Shown: piece after piece, positions 14,077 through 20,370 of the stretch
How positions within the stretch are numbered: the first letter of the stretch is position 1
Layout: each line of letters begins with the position of its first letter
IMG/VR virus record: IMGVR_UViG_3300032116_010553
Coordinates: 1-20,370 of that record
DNA from: a virus
Length of the DNA: 20,370 nucleotides
Strand: one strand, 5' to 3'
The notes under the pieces: model-generated
Database searches by the model: none
What the model saw: only the letters and a program-made list of their open reading frames with translations
Told to the model about the DNA's origin: nothing
Program-made: the position numbers and the translations under genes

Positions 14077-14775
14077 TTACCAGTAAATATATGCTCTGTT
14101 ATCTTTAAGTACGTAATGACCTTGTAAAGTAATTCTACTTTCTCCTTCATTCATACCAAACTTTTTCATCCTATGAAAATAATCACCTTTCCAATAATAA
14201 AAAGTATTTAATTTATATAGTTTTACTTTTTCAGGATAATCTTTTAACGCATCAAAATCATTTGTATCTTTATACTCTAAACCAGCAGGATCACTGTTTG
14301 GTGATTCAATTAAAGATAAAAAAGAATAACATTGTTCTGGTTTATAATTAGTATCATATCTGCATATTGTAGTATCTATATGATATTCAAAAGGATGTGG
14401 TGTTTGCTTACCTCGAAATATATGAAATCCAGGACGTGGATATTCAGACAAATAAGAAGTAGGCAATCCTGTTATATCTTTAATTGTACTAATTATTTTT
14501 CCATACAAATCAAAAAATGAAACATTTAAATTTTCTGATAAAATTTTATTTCTTTGTTCTAGATTTTCTAATACGTATGTAGCATCACCTAAAAAATATT
14601 GATTTTCAGCTGACTTATAAAGTTCAGGATCTTGTGCTGCTAAAAGTTTAGCAGATTTTGCTAAAGGAAAATCTTTTATATGTTTCCAATCAGATTTTAA
14701 ATCTTCAACTTTATTTCTTATATTTAAACGTTCTTCGTCAGTGAACCAATTATCTATATTTTTAAATACAAACAT
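14077..14775 (-). CDS. 2OG-Fe(II) oxygenase, tandem copy A
   Basis: 232 residues. Triad His132-x-Asp134 (YHIDTT), distal His201 (YFHRMKK) and Arg214 (SRITLQGH). PRPGFHIFRGKQT at 113-125 is the hallmark shared with copy B. Compared with copy B it has a longer loop between the DTT strand and the distal His (SNDPAGLEYKDTNDF region). The N-terminus (FTDEERLNIRNKVEDLK) also aligns with copy B, so the whole gene was duplicated, not just the domain. The start is 4 nt after the 83-aa gene. Both copies keep all catalytic positions and are probably active with different substrates. Confidence 0.83.
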   Translation of the reverse strand: MFVFKNIDNWFTDEERLNIRNKVEDLKSDWKHIKDFPLAKSAKLLAAQDPELYKSAENQYFLGDATYVLENLEQRNKILSENLNVSFFDLYGKIISTIKDITGLPTSYLSEYPRPGFHIFRGKQTPHPFEYHIDTTICRYDTNYKPEQCYSFLSLIESPNSDPAGLEYKDTNDFDALKDYPEKVKLYKLNTFYYWKGDYFHRMKKFGMNEGESRITLQGHYVLKDNRAYIYW

Positions 14776-14779
14776 AATA

Positions 14780-15031
14780 TTAACTAAGTAATGAAAATGT
14801 AGTCGTAATTATTTTCTCAATTGCTGCTTTATATTTCATCGCATCTGCTTCTTCTTGTATTTCTTCGATACGAGCCAAATCGTTTAATAGATCTGTATAT
14901 TCAGCTGTTGATAGTTGTCCTGTTTCATGTTGATGATTATATCTTAATACTTTATTTGCTTTTTCTCTTAACCATGCATTTTCACTAGTTGTTAGTAATT
15001 GCATTTCCTGTAGTGCTTCATTTATAGTCAT
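14780..15031 (-). CDS. Small helical protein, 83 aa
   Basis: A mostly helical, acidic protein with regular Leu/Ala spacing (NEALQEMQLL, AEYTDLLNDLARIEEIQEEAD) that suggests a helical bundle or short coiled coil. No membrane or signal segment. The start overlaps the lipoprotein stop by one base (TAATG). I do not recognise a family. Confidence 0.7.
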   Translation of the reverse strand: MTINEALQEMQLLTTSENAWLREKANKVLRYNHQHETGQLSTAEYTDLLNDLARIEEIQEEADAMKYKAAIEKIITTTFSLLS

Positions 15032-15453
15032 TATTTGTTCCTCGCTGCAAGTGCATTCGCTATAATATCCACTTGTTTTGTTAAATTAATTACTTTTTCG
15101 ATACAGTAAAGTTCTTTCATATTGCCAGATTTAGAAGATTCGTAAAGACCTCTCATGCTTTCAGATAATGGTCTTACCATTTTTAAAACATCTTCATTTT
15201 CTTTTGCTGATGAGTAATAATATAGTTTTTCTTTTCCTTCCCAAATTTTTAATATAGTTTCTTGTGATTTATCACCAGTACATTGCACTTGTCTTACATC
15301 ATATCTTAAATTTGAAATCATTAACATTTCATTATCATCATATGAAGATGGTAATAGTTTTTTAACTGCAATTATTCCTGCAGGAATACATGATGTTAAT
15401 AACATCAAGAGTATTAAAGTACTCCATATTTTTAACCCTCGCAAGCTAAACAT
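15031..15453 (-). CDS. Lipoprotein, 140 aa, embedded in RNR operon
   Basis: Signal peptide with Arg5/Lys8, hydrophobic core (LILLMLLTS) and lipobox Leu-Thr-Ser-Cys at 19-22. Mature residues 23-140 are helical and charged, with three further Cys (58, 101 range and 117), possibly one disulfide in the periplasm. The gene overlaps the nrdA end by 22 nt and has a GAGG site before its ATG. A periplasmic or outer-membrane lipoprotein has no obvious link to nucleotide reduction. It may serve in exclusion, lysis (o-spanin-like) or envelope change. The Cys positions are approximate. Confidence 0.78.
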   Translation of the reverse strand: MFSLRGLKIWSTLILLMLLTSCIPAGIIAVKKLLPSSYDDNEMLMISNLRYDVRQVQCTGDKSQETILKIWEGKEKLYYYSSAKENEDVLKMVRPLSESMRGLYESSKSGNMKELYCIEKVINLTKQVDIIANALAARNK

Positions 15454-17231
15454 GTATCCTCTTTTGTTAAATCTTTTATCTTAATCTCTTCGATAATTCT
15501 TCGTTCAATTTTCTTTGCAACTTTGTCAGCTTTACCAATCTTTTCACTACGACAATAGTATAAAGTTTTTAAACCTTTTTTCCAAGCCATAAAGTGACAA
15601 GCATGTAAATATTTAATATCCGTGTCTGGTCTAAAAAATAAATTAACTGATTGTGCTTGGTCTATAAATTCTTGACGTATTGCTGCATGTTCTATAACCC
15701 AACGTTGATCTATTTCCATAGCTGTTTTAAAAGTGTCTTTTTCATTTTCTTTTAAAAACTCTAAATGTTGAACTGAACCATCATTCATTATAATACTAGA
15801 CCAAATTTCATTATAATCAAGTTTATCATTTTTCTCAACATATTTTTTAATTAACTTATCTAAGTGTTTATTTTTATTTATAGACGCTCCAGAAAGAGTA
15901 TCTTGTCTATAAACATTTGCTCTAAATGGTTCAATTGATGGTGAAGTATTTCCCATTATGATAGAAGATGAAGCATTTGGTGCAATAGCCATTACATGAG
16001 AAAATCTCTGTCCTGTGCCAACTGCATCTGGTGCTTCACCTCTTTCTTTTCCAAGTTTAATGTTCGCTTTATCTAATTGAGATCTTATATGCATAAACAT
16101 TCGAGTGTTAGCAGATACTGCCATTGCAGACTCCCATGGAATATTTTTGCTTTGTAGGTAAGCATGAAAACCGAGTGCACCAACTCCGATACTTCTTTCT
16201 CTTTCAGCTGAGTACTTTGCTCTTGATATAGCATTCGGAGCATGAGATATAAAATATGTAAGAACATTATCTAACATCTCTGCTATATCTGCTAAAAATT
16301 GATCGTCTTTCTTCCATTCATCAAAATATTCTAAATTAACTGAAGATAAACAACACACAGCAGTTCTTTCGACGCTGGTTGGAAGTATAATTTCAGAACA
16401 AAGATTTGATTGATGAATTTTTAAATTTTTTGATTTTAAGAATGCTGGAAGATGCTCATTTGATGTGTCAATAAAATGAAGATATGGTTCTCCTGTCATC
16501 ATACGCATTTCTAACACACGTTGCCATAATTCTCTTGCACTTATATAAGATTTAACTTCTTGTGTATGTGGATCACGTAAAGCCCATTTATCATCAGCTT
16601 CTATATCTAACATACATTTTTCAATAAGTTCCATAAACTCATTTGGTATATTAATACCATGATGCATATTTAAGCAACGAACATTTTGATCGCCTGTTGG
16701 CTTTCTTATTTCTAAAAATTCAATTATATCAGGATGAGATATATCAAGATAAGCAGCATAAGACCCTCTTCTTGTTCGTCCTTGTCTATATGCAAGTGTT
16801 GCTGCATCATATATTTTTAAATGTGGTAGCACACCTGTTGATTTATCATCAGCTGATCTTATACCAAATCCTATACCAACTCCACCACCAACCATAGATA
16901 ACCAGTTAGTTTCTGAAAGATTTTTAACTAATCCTTCAGCTGTATCTTCTATGTAATTTAAAAAACAAGAAATTGGCAAACCTTTTTTACTTCTTCCAAA
17001 TGAAAGAATAGGAGTAGAATAAGATAGCCAATGTTTAGATGAATAATCATAAAGTCTTTGAGCGTGTTCTTTATTTGAAGAAAACGTTTTACTTACAAAA
17101 GCAAATCTTTGTTGTGGAGATGTTTCATCATCTTTCATATAAGATTCTTTCATACGTTTTAACCCTGCTTCATCAAATAAAGTGTCACGAGTATAATCAA
17201 CTCGTATGTCGTTATATAGTTCTTGTGTCAT
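15432..17231 (-). CDS. nrdA: Ribonucleoside-diphosphate reductase, alpha subunit
   Basis: A 599-residue class I catalytic subunit. It has the redox Cys89 (SCFL), the active-site Asn276-x-Cys278-x-Glu280 (NLCSE), partner Cys293/294 (CCLSS), the radical-path Tyr558-Tyr559 (LYYCRSE), and the C-terminal swinging pair Cys594-x2-Cys597 for re-reduction. PNASSSII and GNTSPSIEP near 418-434 are typical nucleotide-binding loops. It begins directly in the catalytic domain. The N-terminal ATP cone for overall activity control is absent, so dATP feedback shut-off should be lost, as in several phage enzymes. Specificity-site residues appear intact. It is upstream of nrdB by four genes. No Shine-Dalgarno site is obvious at the ATG. 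Confidence 0.96.
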   Translation of the reverse strand: MTQELYNDIRVDYTRDTLFDEAGLKRMKESYMKDDETSPQQRFAFVSKTFSSNKEHAQRLYDYSSKHWLSYSTPILSFGRSKKGLPISCFLNYIEDTAEGLVKNLSETNWLSMVGGGVGIGFGIRSADDKSTGVLPHLKIYDAATLAYRQGRTRRGSYAAYLDISHPDIIEFLEIRKPTGDQNVRCLNMHHGINIPNEFMELIEKCMLDIEADDKWALRDPHTQEVKSYISARELWQRVLEMRMMTGEPYLHFIDTSNEHLPAFLKSKNLKIHQSNLCSEIILPTSVERTAVCCLSSVNLEYFDEWKKDDQFLADIAEMLDNVLTYFISHAPNAISRAKYSAERERSIGVGALGFHAYLQSKNIPWESAMAVSANTRMFMHIRSQLDKANIKLGKERGEAPDAVGTGQRFSHVMAIAPNASSSIIMGNTSPSIEPFRANVYRQDTLSGASINKNKHLDKLIKKYVEKNDKLDYNEIWSSIIMNDGSVQHLEFLKENEKDTFKTAMEIDQRWVIEHAAIRQEFIDQAQSVNLFFRPDTDIKYLHACHFMAWKKGLKTLYYCRSEKIGKADKVAKKIERRIIEEIKIKDLTKEDTCLACEG

Positions 17232-17237
17232 AGTTTA

Positions 17238-17795
17238 TTATTTGTAGTATTGAATTACGAAACTGAATCTGTAAGTTGGAGCTGATGGACTTGGCGATGA
17301 GATACAATGTGGTATTGTTCCATCAAAAAGTATTGCTCTTCCAGGAATATAAAAAGAACAATATTCTAATTTACTCATATTTTGATTTGTGAACATAGTG
17401 TAGCCACCCCATTCAATATTCCATGTCATATTAGGATAGTATAATATAGTTCTTACATCATTTGAACCTGCAGCATCACAATGAAAACGATTACGATCGT
17501 GAAGTGTACTTAGATTAACTCTTGCTTGAATAATCTCATATCCATCTAACATAGAAAGTATTTGTTTTGTTCCTTCTAAGTTAAGAAAATTTGATTGTTG
17601 TAATTGATTGCCTGCGAGTAGATTACAGTATAAATTAAAATCGCCTTTATATTCTAATCTTGCTGTATCGCTTCCATCTGTAGTGAAGTGTCTAGTTGAA
17701 CAAAAAGAGTAAAGTCTTTCTCTATCTGCTGCTGAATAAAGATCATCAAATATAGTTAATTGTCTATCTTCAATATGCAAACATGTTTTATTCAT
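17238..17795 (-). CDS. 2OG-Fe(II) oxygenase (compact), 185 aa
   Basis: A compact dioxygenase with His105-x-Asp107 (RFHCDAAG), Gly-rich GGYTMF (130-135), IPGRAILFDGTIPH (150-163) giving the distal His163, and Arg176 (YRFSF) as the 2-oxoglutarate anchor. The order and spacings match the PKHD/prolyl-hydroxylase-like branch more than the tandem pair, which uses H-DTT and RITLQGH. It is the first gene of the nrdA block, 6 nt before nrdA. It may hydroxylate a protein or small molecule. The substrate is unknown. Confidence 0.83.
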   Translation of the reverse strand: MNKTCLHIEDRQLTIFDDLYSAADRERLYSFCSTRHFTTDGSDTARLEYKGDFNLYCNLLAGNQLQQSNFLNLEGTKQILSMLDGYEIIQARVNLSTLHDRNRFHCDAAGSNDVRTILYYPNMTWNIEWGGYTMFTNQNMSKLEYCSFYIPGRAILFDGTIPHCISSPSPSAPTYRFSFVIQYYK

Positions 17796-17799
17796 AAAT

Positions 17800-17985
17800 C
17801 TAATTATGTGCTTTTTTTATAATCTCATGAAGTTCTGTTATATCTATTTTATTAATATTTACATTCTTCATTAGTTCATTTTGTATTAATACTTTAGCTT
17901 TGTGTTCTTTTGCTAACTTAGTAAAGAATTCAAAAGTTTCTTCGTTATGTCCTATAACTACAGGTTCTTTATCTTTTGCTGGCAT
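17800..17985 (-). CDS. Unknown small protein, 61 aa
   Basis: A helical, Lys/Glu-rich protein with one helix around EETFEFFTKLAKEHK (15-29) and a C-terminal helix. ATG at 17985 overlaps the upstream TAA (TAATG). No family recognised. It is 4 nt before the oxygenase gene, so it is probably part of the same transcript. Confidence 0.65.
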   Translation of the reverse strand: MPAKDKEPVVIGHNEETFEFFTKLAKEHKAKVLIQNELMKNVNINKIDITELHEIIKKAHN

Positions 17986-18188
17986 TATTCGTCGTCTCTA
18001 AACATACTATCCCACTTTAACATTTGATAATACATTATATCATAAGTTATAAAATTAATAAATTGCATTAATATTGTAAATTGTATTTTAAGTAAATATT
18101 CAGGTATAATCCATAAACACAACCATAAACAAATTCCATAATGTATTCTTCTGTTTGGTGGGATAGTATAGAATAACCAATTCAACAT
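17985..18188 (-). CDS. Two-segment membrane mini-protein, 67 aa
   Basis: 67 residues, with hydrophobic segments at about 17-34 (YGICLWLCLWIIPEYLL) and 36-50 (FTILMQFINFITYDI) separated by one Lys. It looks like a helical hairpin with short ends, and the C-terminus is acidic (FRDDE). Small hairpin membrane proteins can be holins, antiholins or exclusion proteins; nothing further supports any of these here. Confidence 0.65.
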   Translation of the reverse strand: MLNWLFYTIPPNRRIHYGICLWLCLWIIPEYLLKIQFTILMQFINFITYDIMYYQMLKWDSMFRDDE

Positions 18189-18192
18189 TTAA

Positions 18193-18393
18193 CTATTCAA
18201 TAATATTTTTTTCTTTTTTAAGATGACCTACTACTTTACCAGCATTCTTTCCTTCTTTAATAGAATATCCAGAAGTTCCATTCGCATTTATTTCAACTTC
18301 TTTTCTTGCTCTCAGTAAAGCTTTTTCTTTCTTTTCGATTTCTTGATTAGCAGAATATATTGCCATCGTTCTATCAAATTTACTGTTTGTCAT
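18193..18393 (-). CDS. Unknown small basic protein, 66 aa
   Basis: A helical N-terminal half (SANQEIEKKEKALLRARKEVE, 14-34) and a Gly/Lys-rich second half (KEGKNAGKVVGHLKKEK). It is likely nucleic-acid or protein binding, but no family is recognised. The ATG at 18393 overlaps the end of the upstream gene by 14 nt. Confidence 0.63.
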   Translation of the reverse strand: MTNSKFDRTMAIYSANQEIEKKEKALLRARKEVEINANGTSGYSIKEGKNAGKVVGHLKKEKNIIE

Positions 18394-18754
18394 TTTCTTT
18401 TTCCTTTTCTTTTTTCTTTGTAAAATCAGCTTTCACTACTGTAGGTGAAATAGCTTCTTTTGCTATCTTATCTAGTTCATTCTGAATTTCTATTTGTTTG
18501 CTCGTCACTAGATCAAGAGTATTATAATTTAAATTGTCAATAAAATTTTTAGCGACATCTGCTCCTAACTCTAAGACTAACAAATCTTTACCAGCAACAA
18601 TCATTGCTGAAGCACAAGATATAGCTTGTCTTGGTGTCTTAATATTCATAACAGATCTCCAAAGAGGTTGAAGAAGAACATTTTGTTCGTGTTCTATGCG
18701 TTTTTGATGTTCTTGTATTTTTGTTATATCAATTGTATTATTATCGTCGCTCAT
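18380..18754 (-). CDS. Unknown protein, 124 aa, Lys-rich tail
   Basis: The start is set at the ATG at 18754 because GAGGAAAT immediately precedes it. An upstream in-frame ATG at 18796 would lie inside the primase gene. A helical N-terminus (EHQKRIEHEQNVLL) leads to a less polar stretch (ISCASAMIVAGKDLLVLELG, about 45-64) that is short and mixed, so probably buried rather than transmembrane. The tail from about 109 is a Lys/Glu repeat (KKKEKEKE). Just after primase, it could belong to replication. No family recognised. Confidence 0.7.
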   Translation of the reverse strand: MSDDNNTIDITKIQEHQKRIEHEQNVLLQPLWRSVMNIKTPRQAISCASAMIVAGKDLLVLELGADVAKNFIDNLNYNTLDLVTSKQIEIQNELDKIAKEAISPTVVKADFTKKKEKEKENDKQ

Positions 18755-18761
18755 ATTTCCT

Positions 18762-19790
18762 CTATATTTTACAACGTACCCATTTATTAAAAGCAAGTTC
18801 TGCTTCTAGTCCACGATACGTATTTTCATTAATTAAATTTACTATATTTATTTTAGGTTGTTTTAAAACTATTTCATTTATATCTTTACCAGATATATTT
18901 GAAGGAAGCAAACAAACTCCATATCCTAAGTTTATACACTTATATATAGATTTACAAATTTCAACATTTCTTGGTTCATTATCTATTATTACTATTACAC
19001 GTTCTTTATTTTTTAAAAGTCTTTTACTTTCAAAAGAAGTACCTGCAACAGCAACAGCATTAGGTAAGAACATACTATCAATTGGTCCTTCAACAGCATA
19101 TATAGTCTTATTCTCATCTAACTTTTCTAAACCAAATATCTTTTCGTTCTTCTCGTTTGTCTTAATTGTATAATACTTTGGTAATTCTTTTCCTAAAGTA
19201 CGTCCTTGTATTGCAAGTAAATTCTTTTTCTTATCGTAAAATGGTATTATTAACCTTGGATGATCTTCTTCAATCGAAGCAAATTTTGGTGCAATATTTT
19301 CATTAACCCATTTTTTAAATGTATTAACCCAATATAAAGATGCAAGGTATTCAGTTGGTATTTTACGTTTTGATAAGTACTTACGAACAGGATGTTCAAT
19401 TTGTAGAGTGGTGACACACTCAGCATTAGGAAGAACAGAAATAGTTTGTTTCTCATTTTCTGGTTTAAATTGGTCAAAGAAGTCTTTAATCGGTTCTTTA
19501 GAGACTCCAACTTTAGAATTACTTTTATATTTTTCAACATTGTATTCACTTTCTAATTTAGGATCAATAAATTTTAAAAAATTACTCAACCCCATACTAG
19601 CACTGCAATTATGGCATTTGAAGTTTAAATTATTCTTAATCTTGTAAATAAACCCTCTTGCTTTTAATACATTACGTTTAGAATCTTTACATATTGGACA
19701 ACTAAAGTTCCAAAGATAAGTGTTTTTCTTTTTAAAATTTCTTAATTTTGGAGATACTAAATCAACGTATTTAATGTCAATAAACAACAT
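18762..19790 (-). CDS. DNA primase, T4 gp61 family
   Basis: 342 residues, the same length as I recall for T4 gp61. It has an N-terminal zinc ribbon Cys31-x2-Cys34 (CPIC) and Cys59-x2-Cys62 (CHNC), needed for template recognition, and a TOPRIM-type catalytic core with Glu234 (YAVEGPID) and Asp270-x-Glu272 (VIIDNEPR) for metal binding. It makes RNA primers for the lagging strand with a gp41-type helicase (not in this window), and RNase H at 5877-6743 would remove them. The N-terminal residues before the zinc ribbon align in length with relatives, so the ATG at 19790 looks real. That ATG is only 10 nt past the -10 box, giving a leader of about 3-4 nt. Confidence 0.93.
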   Translation of the reverse strand: MLFIDIKYVDLVSPKLRNFKKKNTYLWNFSCPICKDSKRNVLKARGFIYKIKNNLNFKCHNCSASMGLSNFLKFIDPKLESEYNVEKYKSNSKVGVSKEPIKDFFDQFKPENEKQTISVLPNAECVTTLQIEHPVRKYLSKRKIPTEYLASLYWVNTFKKWVNENIAPKFASIEEDHPRLIIPFYDKKKNLLAIQGRTLGKELPKYYTIKTNEKNEKIFGLEKLDENKTIYAVEGPIDSMFLPNAVAVAGTSFESKRLLKNKERVIVIIDNEPRNVEICKSIYKCINLGYGVCLLPSNISGKDINEIVLKQPKINIVNLINENTYRGLEAELAFNKWVRCKI

Positions 19791-19800
19791 AATAACGTAT

Positions 19801-19829
19801 ATTATACTATATTTTAACTTGTATGTAAA
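19801..19829 (-). promoter_or_regulatory. Strong sigma70-like promoter, near-leaderless
   Basis: Minus-strand -35 TTTACA (19829-19824), 17-nt spacer, perfect -10 TATAAT (19806-19801), ATAG just upstream and ATAC just downstream. The -35 side (13 nt) and the -10 side (14 nt) are identical to those of the promoter at 8064-8092. Only the 5-7 nt between differ. It drives primase with a predicted leader of about 3-4 nt and no room for a Shine-Dalgarno site. Confidence 0.82.
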
Positions 19830-19834
19830 GTACC

Positions 19835-20272
19835 TTAATTAAATATTTTTAATAATATTTGGGATATACTCTTATATTCCATACCCATTGCAATAGCTAA
19901 AATAGCACCACCAGCATACCATTTCCAACGTTCAATATTCTGTACTTTATTTGCTAATTTCTCAATATTATTCGAGCTTGTATTCGATAAATGATGGCTT
20001 ACTTCTTTAATTTCTTTATGCACATCCATTATACGCATATTTAAATCGTGTATTTCGCTATTTAAATGTTCACTTTTTTGTTCATTATTTTCTAATCTTA
20101 CTTCGTGTTGAGAAATTAATTTACTTACTTCTAGTGAAGCATCTGCTAATTTATCTACATTTCTATCAAGTTTATTTAATAATGTTTTAAGTAATTCAAT
20201 ATCAGATGTTAATTTAACGAAACGTGACTTAGTGTTTCCATTTCCATTACCATTTTCATAGTTATCTGACAT
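19835..20272 (-). CDS. Coiled-coil protein with C-terminal membrane anchor, 145 aa
   Basis: A hydrophilic Asn/Gly-rich start (1-14), then a long heptad-patterned helix region (about 20-115, Leu/Ile at a/d), followed by RWKWYAGGAILAIAMGMEY, a single short membrane segment at about 118-131. Such tail-anchored coiled coils are a recurrent gene type in T4-like marine phages. Its role (membrane tether, spanin-like, exclusion) is unproven. It lies immediately upstream of the primase promoter. Confidence 0.72.
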   Translation of the reverse strand: MSDNYENGNGNGNTKSRFVKLTSDIELLKTLLNKLDRNVDKLADASLEVSKLISQHEVRLENNEQKSEHLNSEIHDLNMRIMDVHKEIKEVSHHLSNTSSNNIEKLANKVQNIERWKWYAGGAILAIAMGMEYKSISQILLKIFN

Positions 20273-20370
20273 TTTTTTGTAATCTTTCTGCTTCTTTTAC
20301 CCAATTTTGTAAAGCAATTAATTTCTCACGTATTATATTACATTCTGTGTAATTATCAACAGTTGTTTCT
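20262..20370 (-). CDS. C-terminal part of an unknown gene (runs off window)
   Basis: An open frame enters from the right edge and stops at the TAA at 20264-20262, overlapping the next ATG by 11 nt. The visible 35 residues are helical (IIREKLIALQNWVKEAERLQ) and charged. The start lies outside the window, so the function cannot be judged. The overlap style matches the other genes. Confidence 0.5.
   Translation of the reverse strand, partial: ETTVDNYTECNIIREKLIALQNWVKEAERLQKNVR

Noticed and set aside
18721-19173. Plus-strand ORF of 150 codons opposite primase
   Set aside because: It is antisense to conserved gp61 codons, and its Phe/Ile/Leu/Ser-rich composition is typical of an antisense shadow.
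1-20370. CRISPR arrays, insertion sequences, long direct repeats, rRNA
   Set aside because: None seen on reading both strands. The only clear recurrent elements are the three promoters and the oxygenase paralogues.

Overview
This window is a tightly packed block of a large, AT-rich (roughly 70% A+T by eye) tailed-phage genome. Every convincing gene lies on the minus strand, so transcription runs from high to low coordinates. A T4-type primase (gp61 family), a T4-type RNase H of the FEN family, class I ribonucleotide reductase NrdA and NrdB, a free-standing GIY-YIG endonuclease, a DUF6433-like protein, a single tRNA and many tiny ORFs point to a marine T4-like myovirus. The base composition and the cargo (fatty-acid desaturase, several 2OG-Fe(II) oxygenases, FkbM methyltransferase, class III aminotransferase) suggest a host such as SAR11/Pelagibacter or another AT-rich marine bacterium. 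The host is inference; nothing in the sequence names it.

Layout in the direction of transcription (right to left). (1) 20370-17800: the tail of an unknown gene, a coiled-coil protein with a C-terminal membrane segment, a promoter, DNA primase gp61, and four small unknown genes. (2) 17795-11598: a nucleotide-metabolism operon. It holds a 2OG-Fe(II) oxygenase, nrdA, a lipoprotein, a small helical protein, a tandem duplicated pair of 2OG-Fe(II) oxygenases, nrdB, a zinc-ribbon mini-protein, a GIY-YIG endonuclease and a 54-aa protein. (3) 11597-9886: a membrane/coiled-coil protein, a holin-like protein and two tiny basic or charged proteins. (4) 9867-8096: a short-chain dehydrogenase overlapping a class III aminotransferase. 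(5) 8095-4760: a promoter, then an Api92/YubB-like protein, FkbM methyltransferase, RNase H, a DUF6433-like protein and two unknowns. (6) 4759-1647: a promoter with a strong Shine-Dalgarno site, then a run of eight small unknown genes, a membrane desaturase and a tiny lipoprotein. (7) 1636-5: tRNA-Arg(ACG), an unknown protein, a fourth 2OG-Fe(II) oxygenase and a CHCC zinc-finger mini-protein.

Genes are mostly separated by a few bases or overlap at ATGA, GTGA or TAATG junctions, which implies translational coupling. The only gaps beyond about 30 nt are the tRNA neighbourhood (1540-1646) and three gaps at 4659-4759, 8058-8095 and 19791-19834. Each of those three holds the same sigma70-like promoter: TTTAC(A/T), exactly 17 nt, then TA(T/A)AAT inside a shared 14-nt core. 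Two of the three sit so close to the start codon that their transcripts should be leaderless or nearly so. No stretch over 300 bases lacks a gene.

The most interesting points are the three-copy promoter with predicted leaderless output, four 2OG-Fe(II) oxygenase-fold genes in 20 kb (two of them tandem paralogues between nrdA and nrdB), the GIY-YIG endonuclease just downstream of an intact nrdB, the dehydrogenase-aminotransferase-FkbM cargo, the membrane desaturase, and a phage-borne CHCC zinc finger of the kind best known from complex I subunit NDUFS6.
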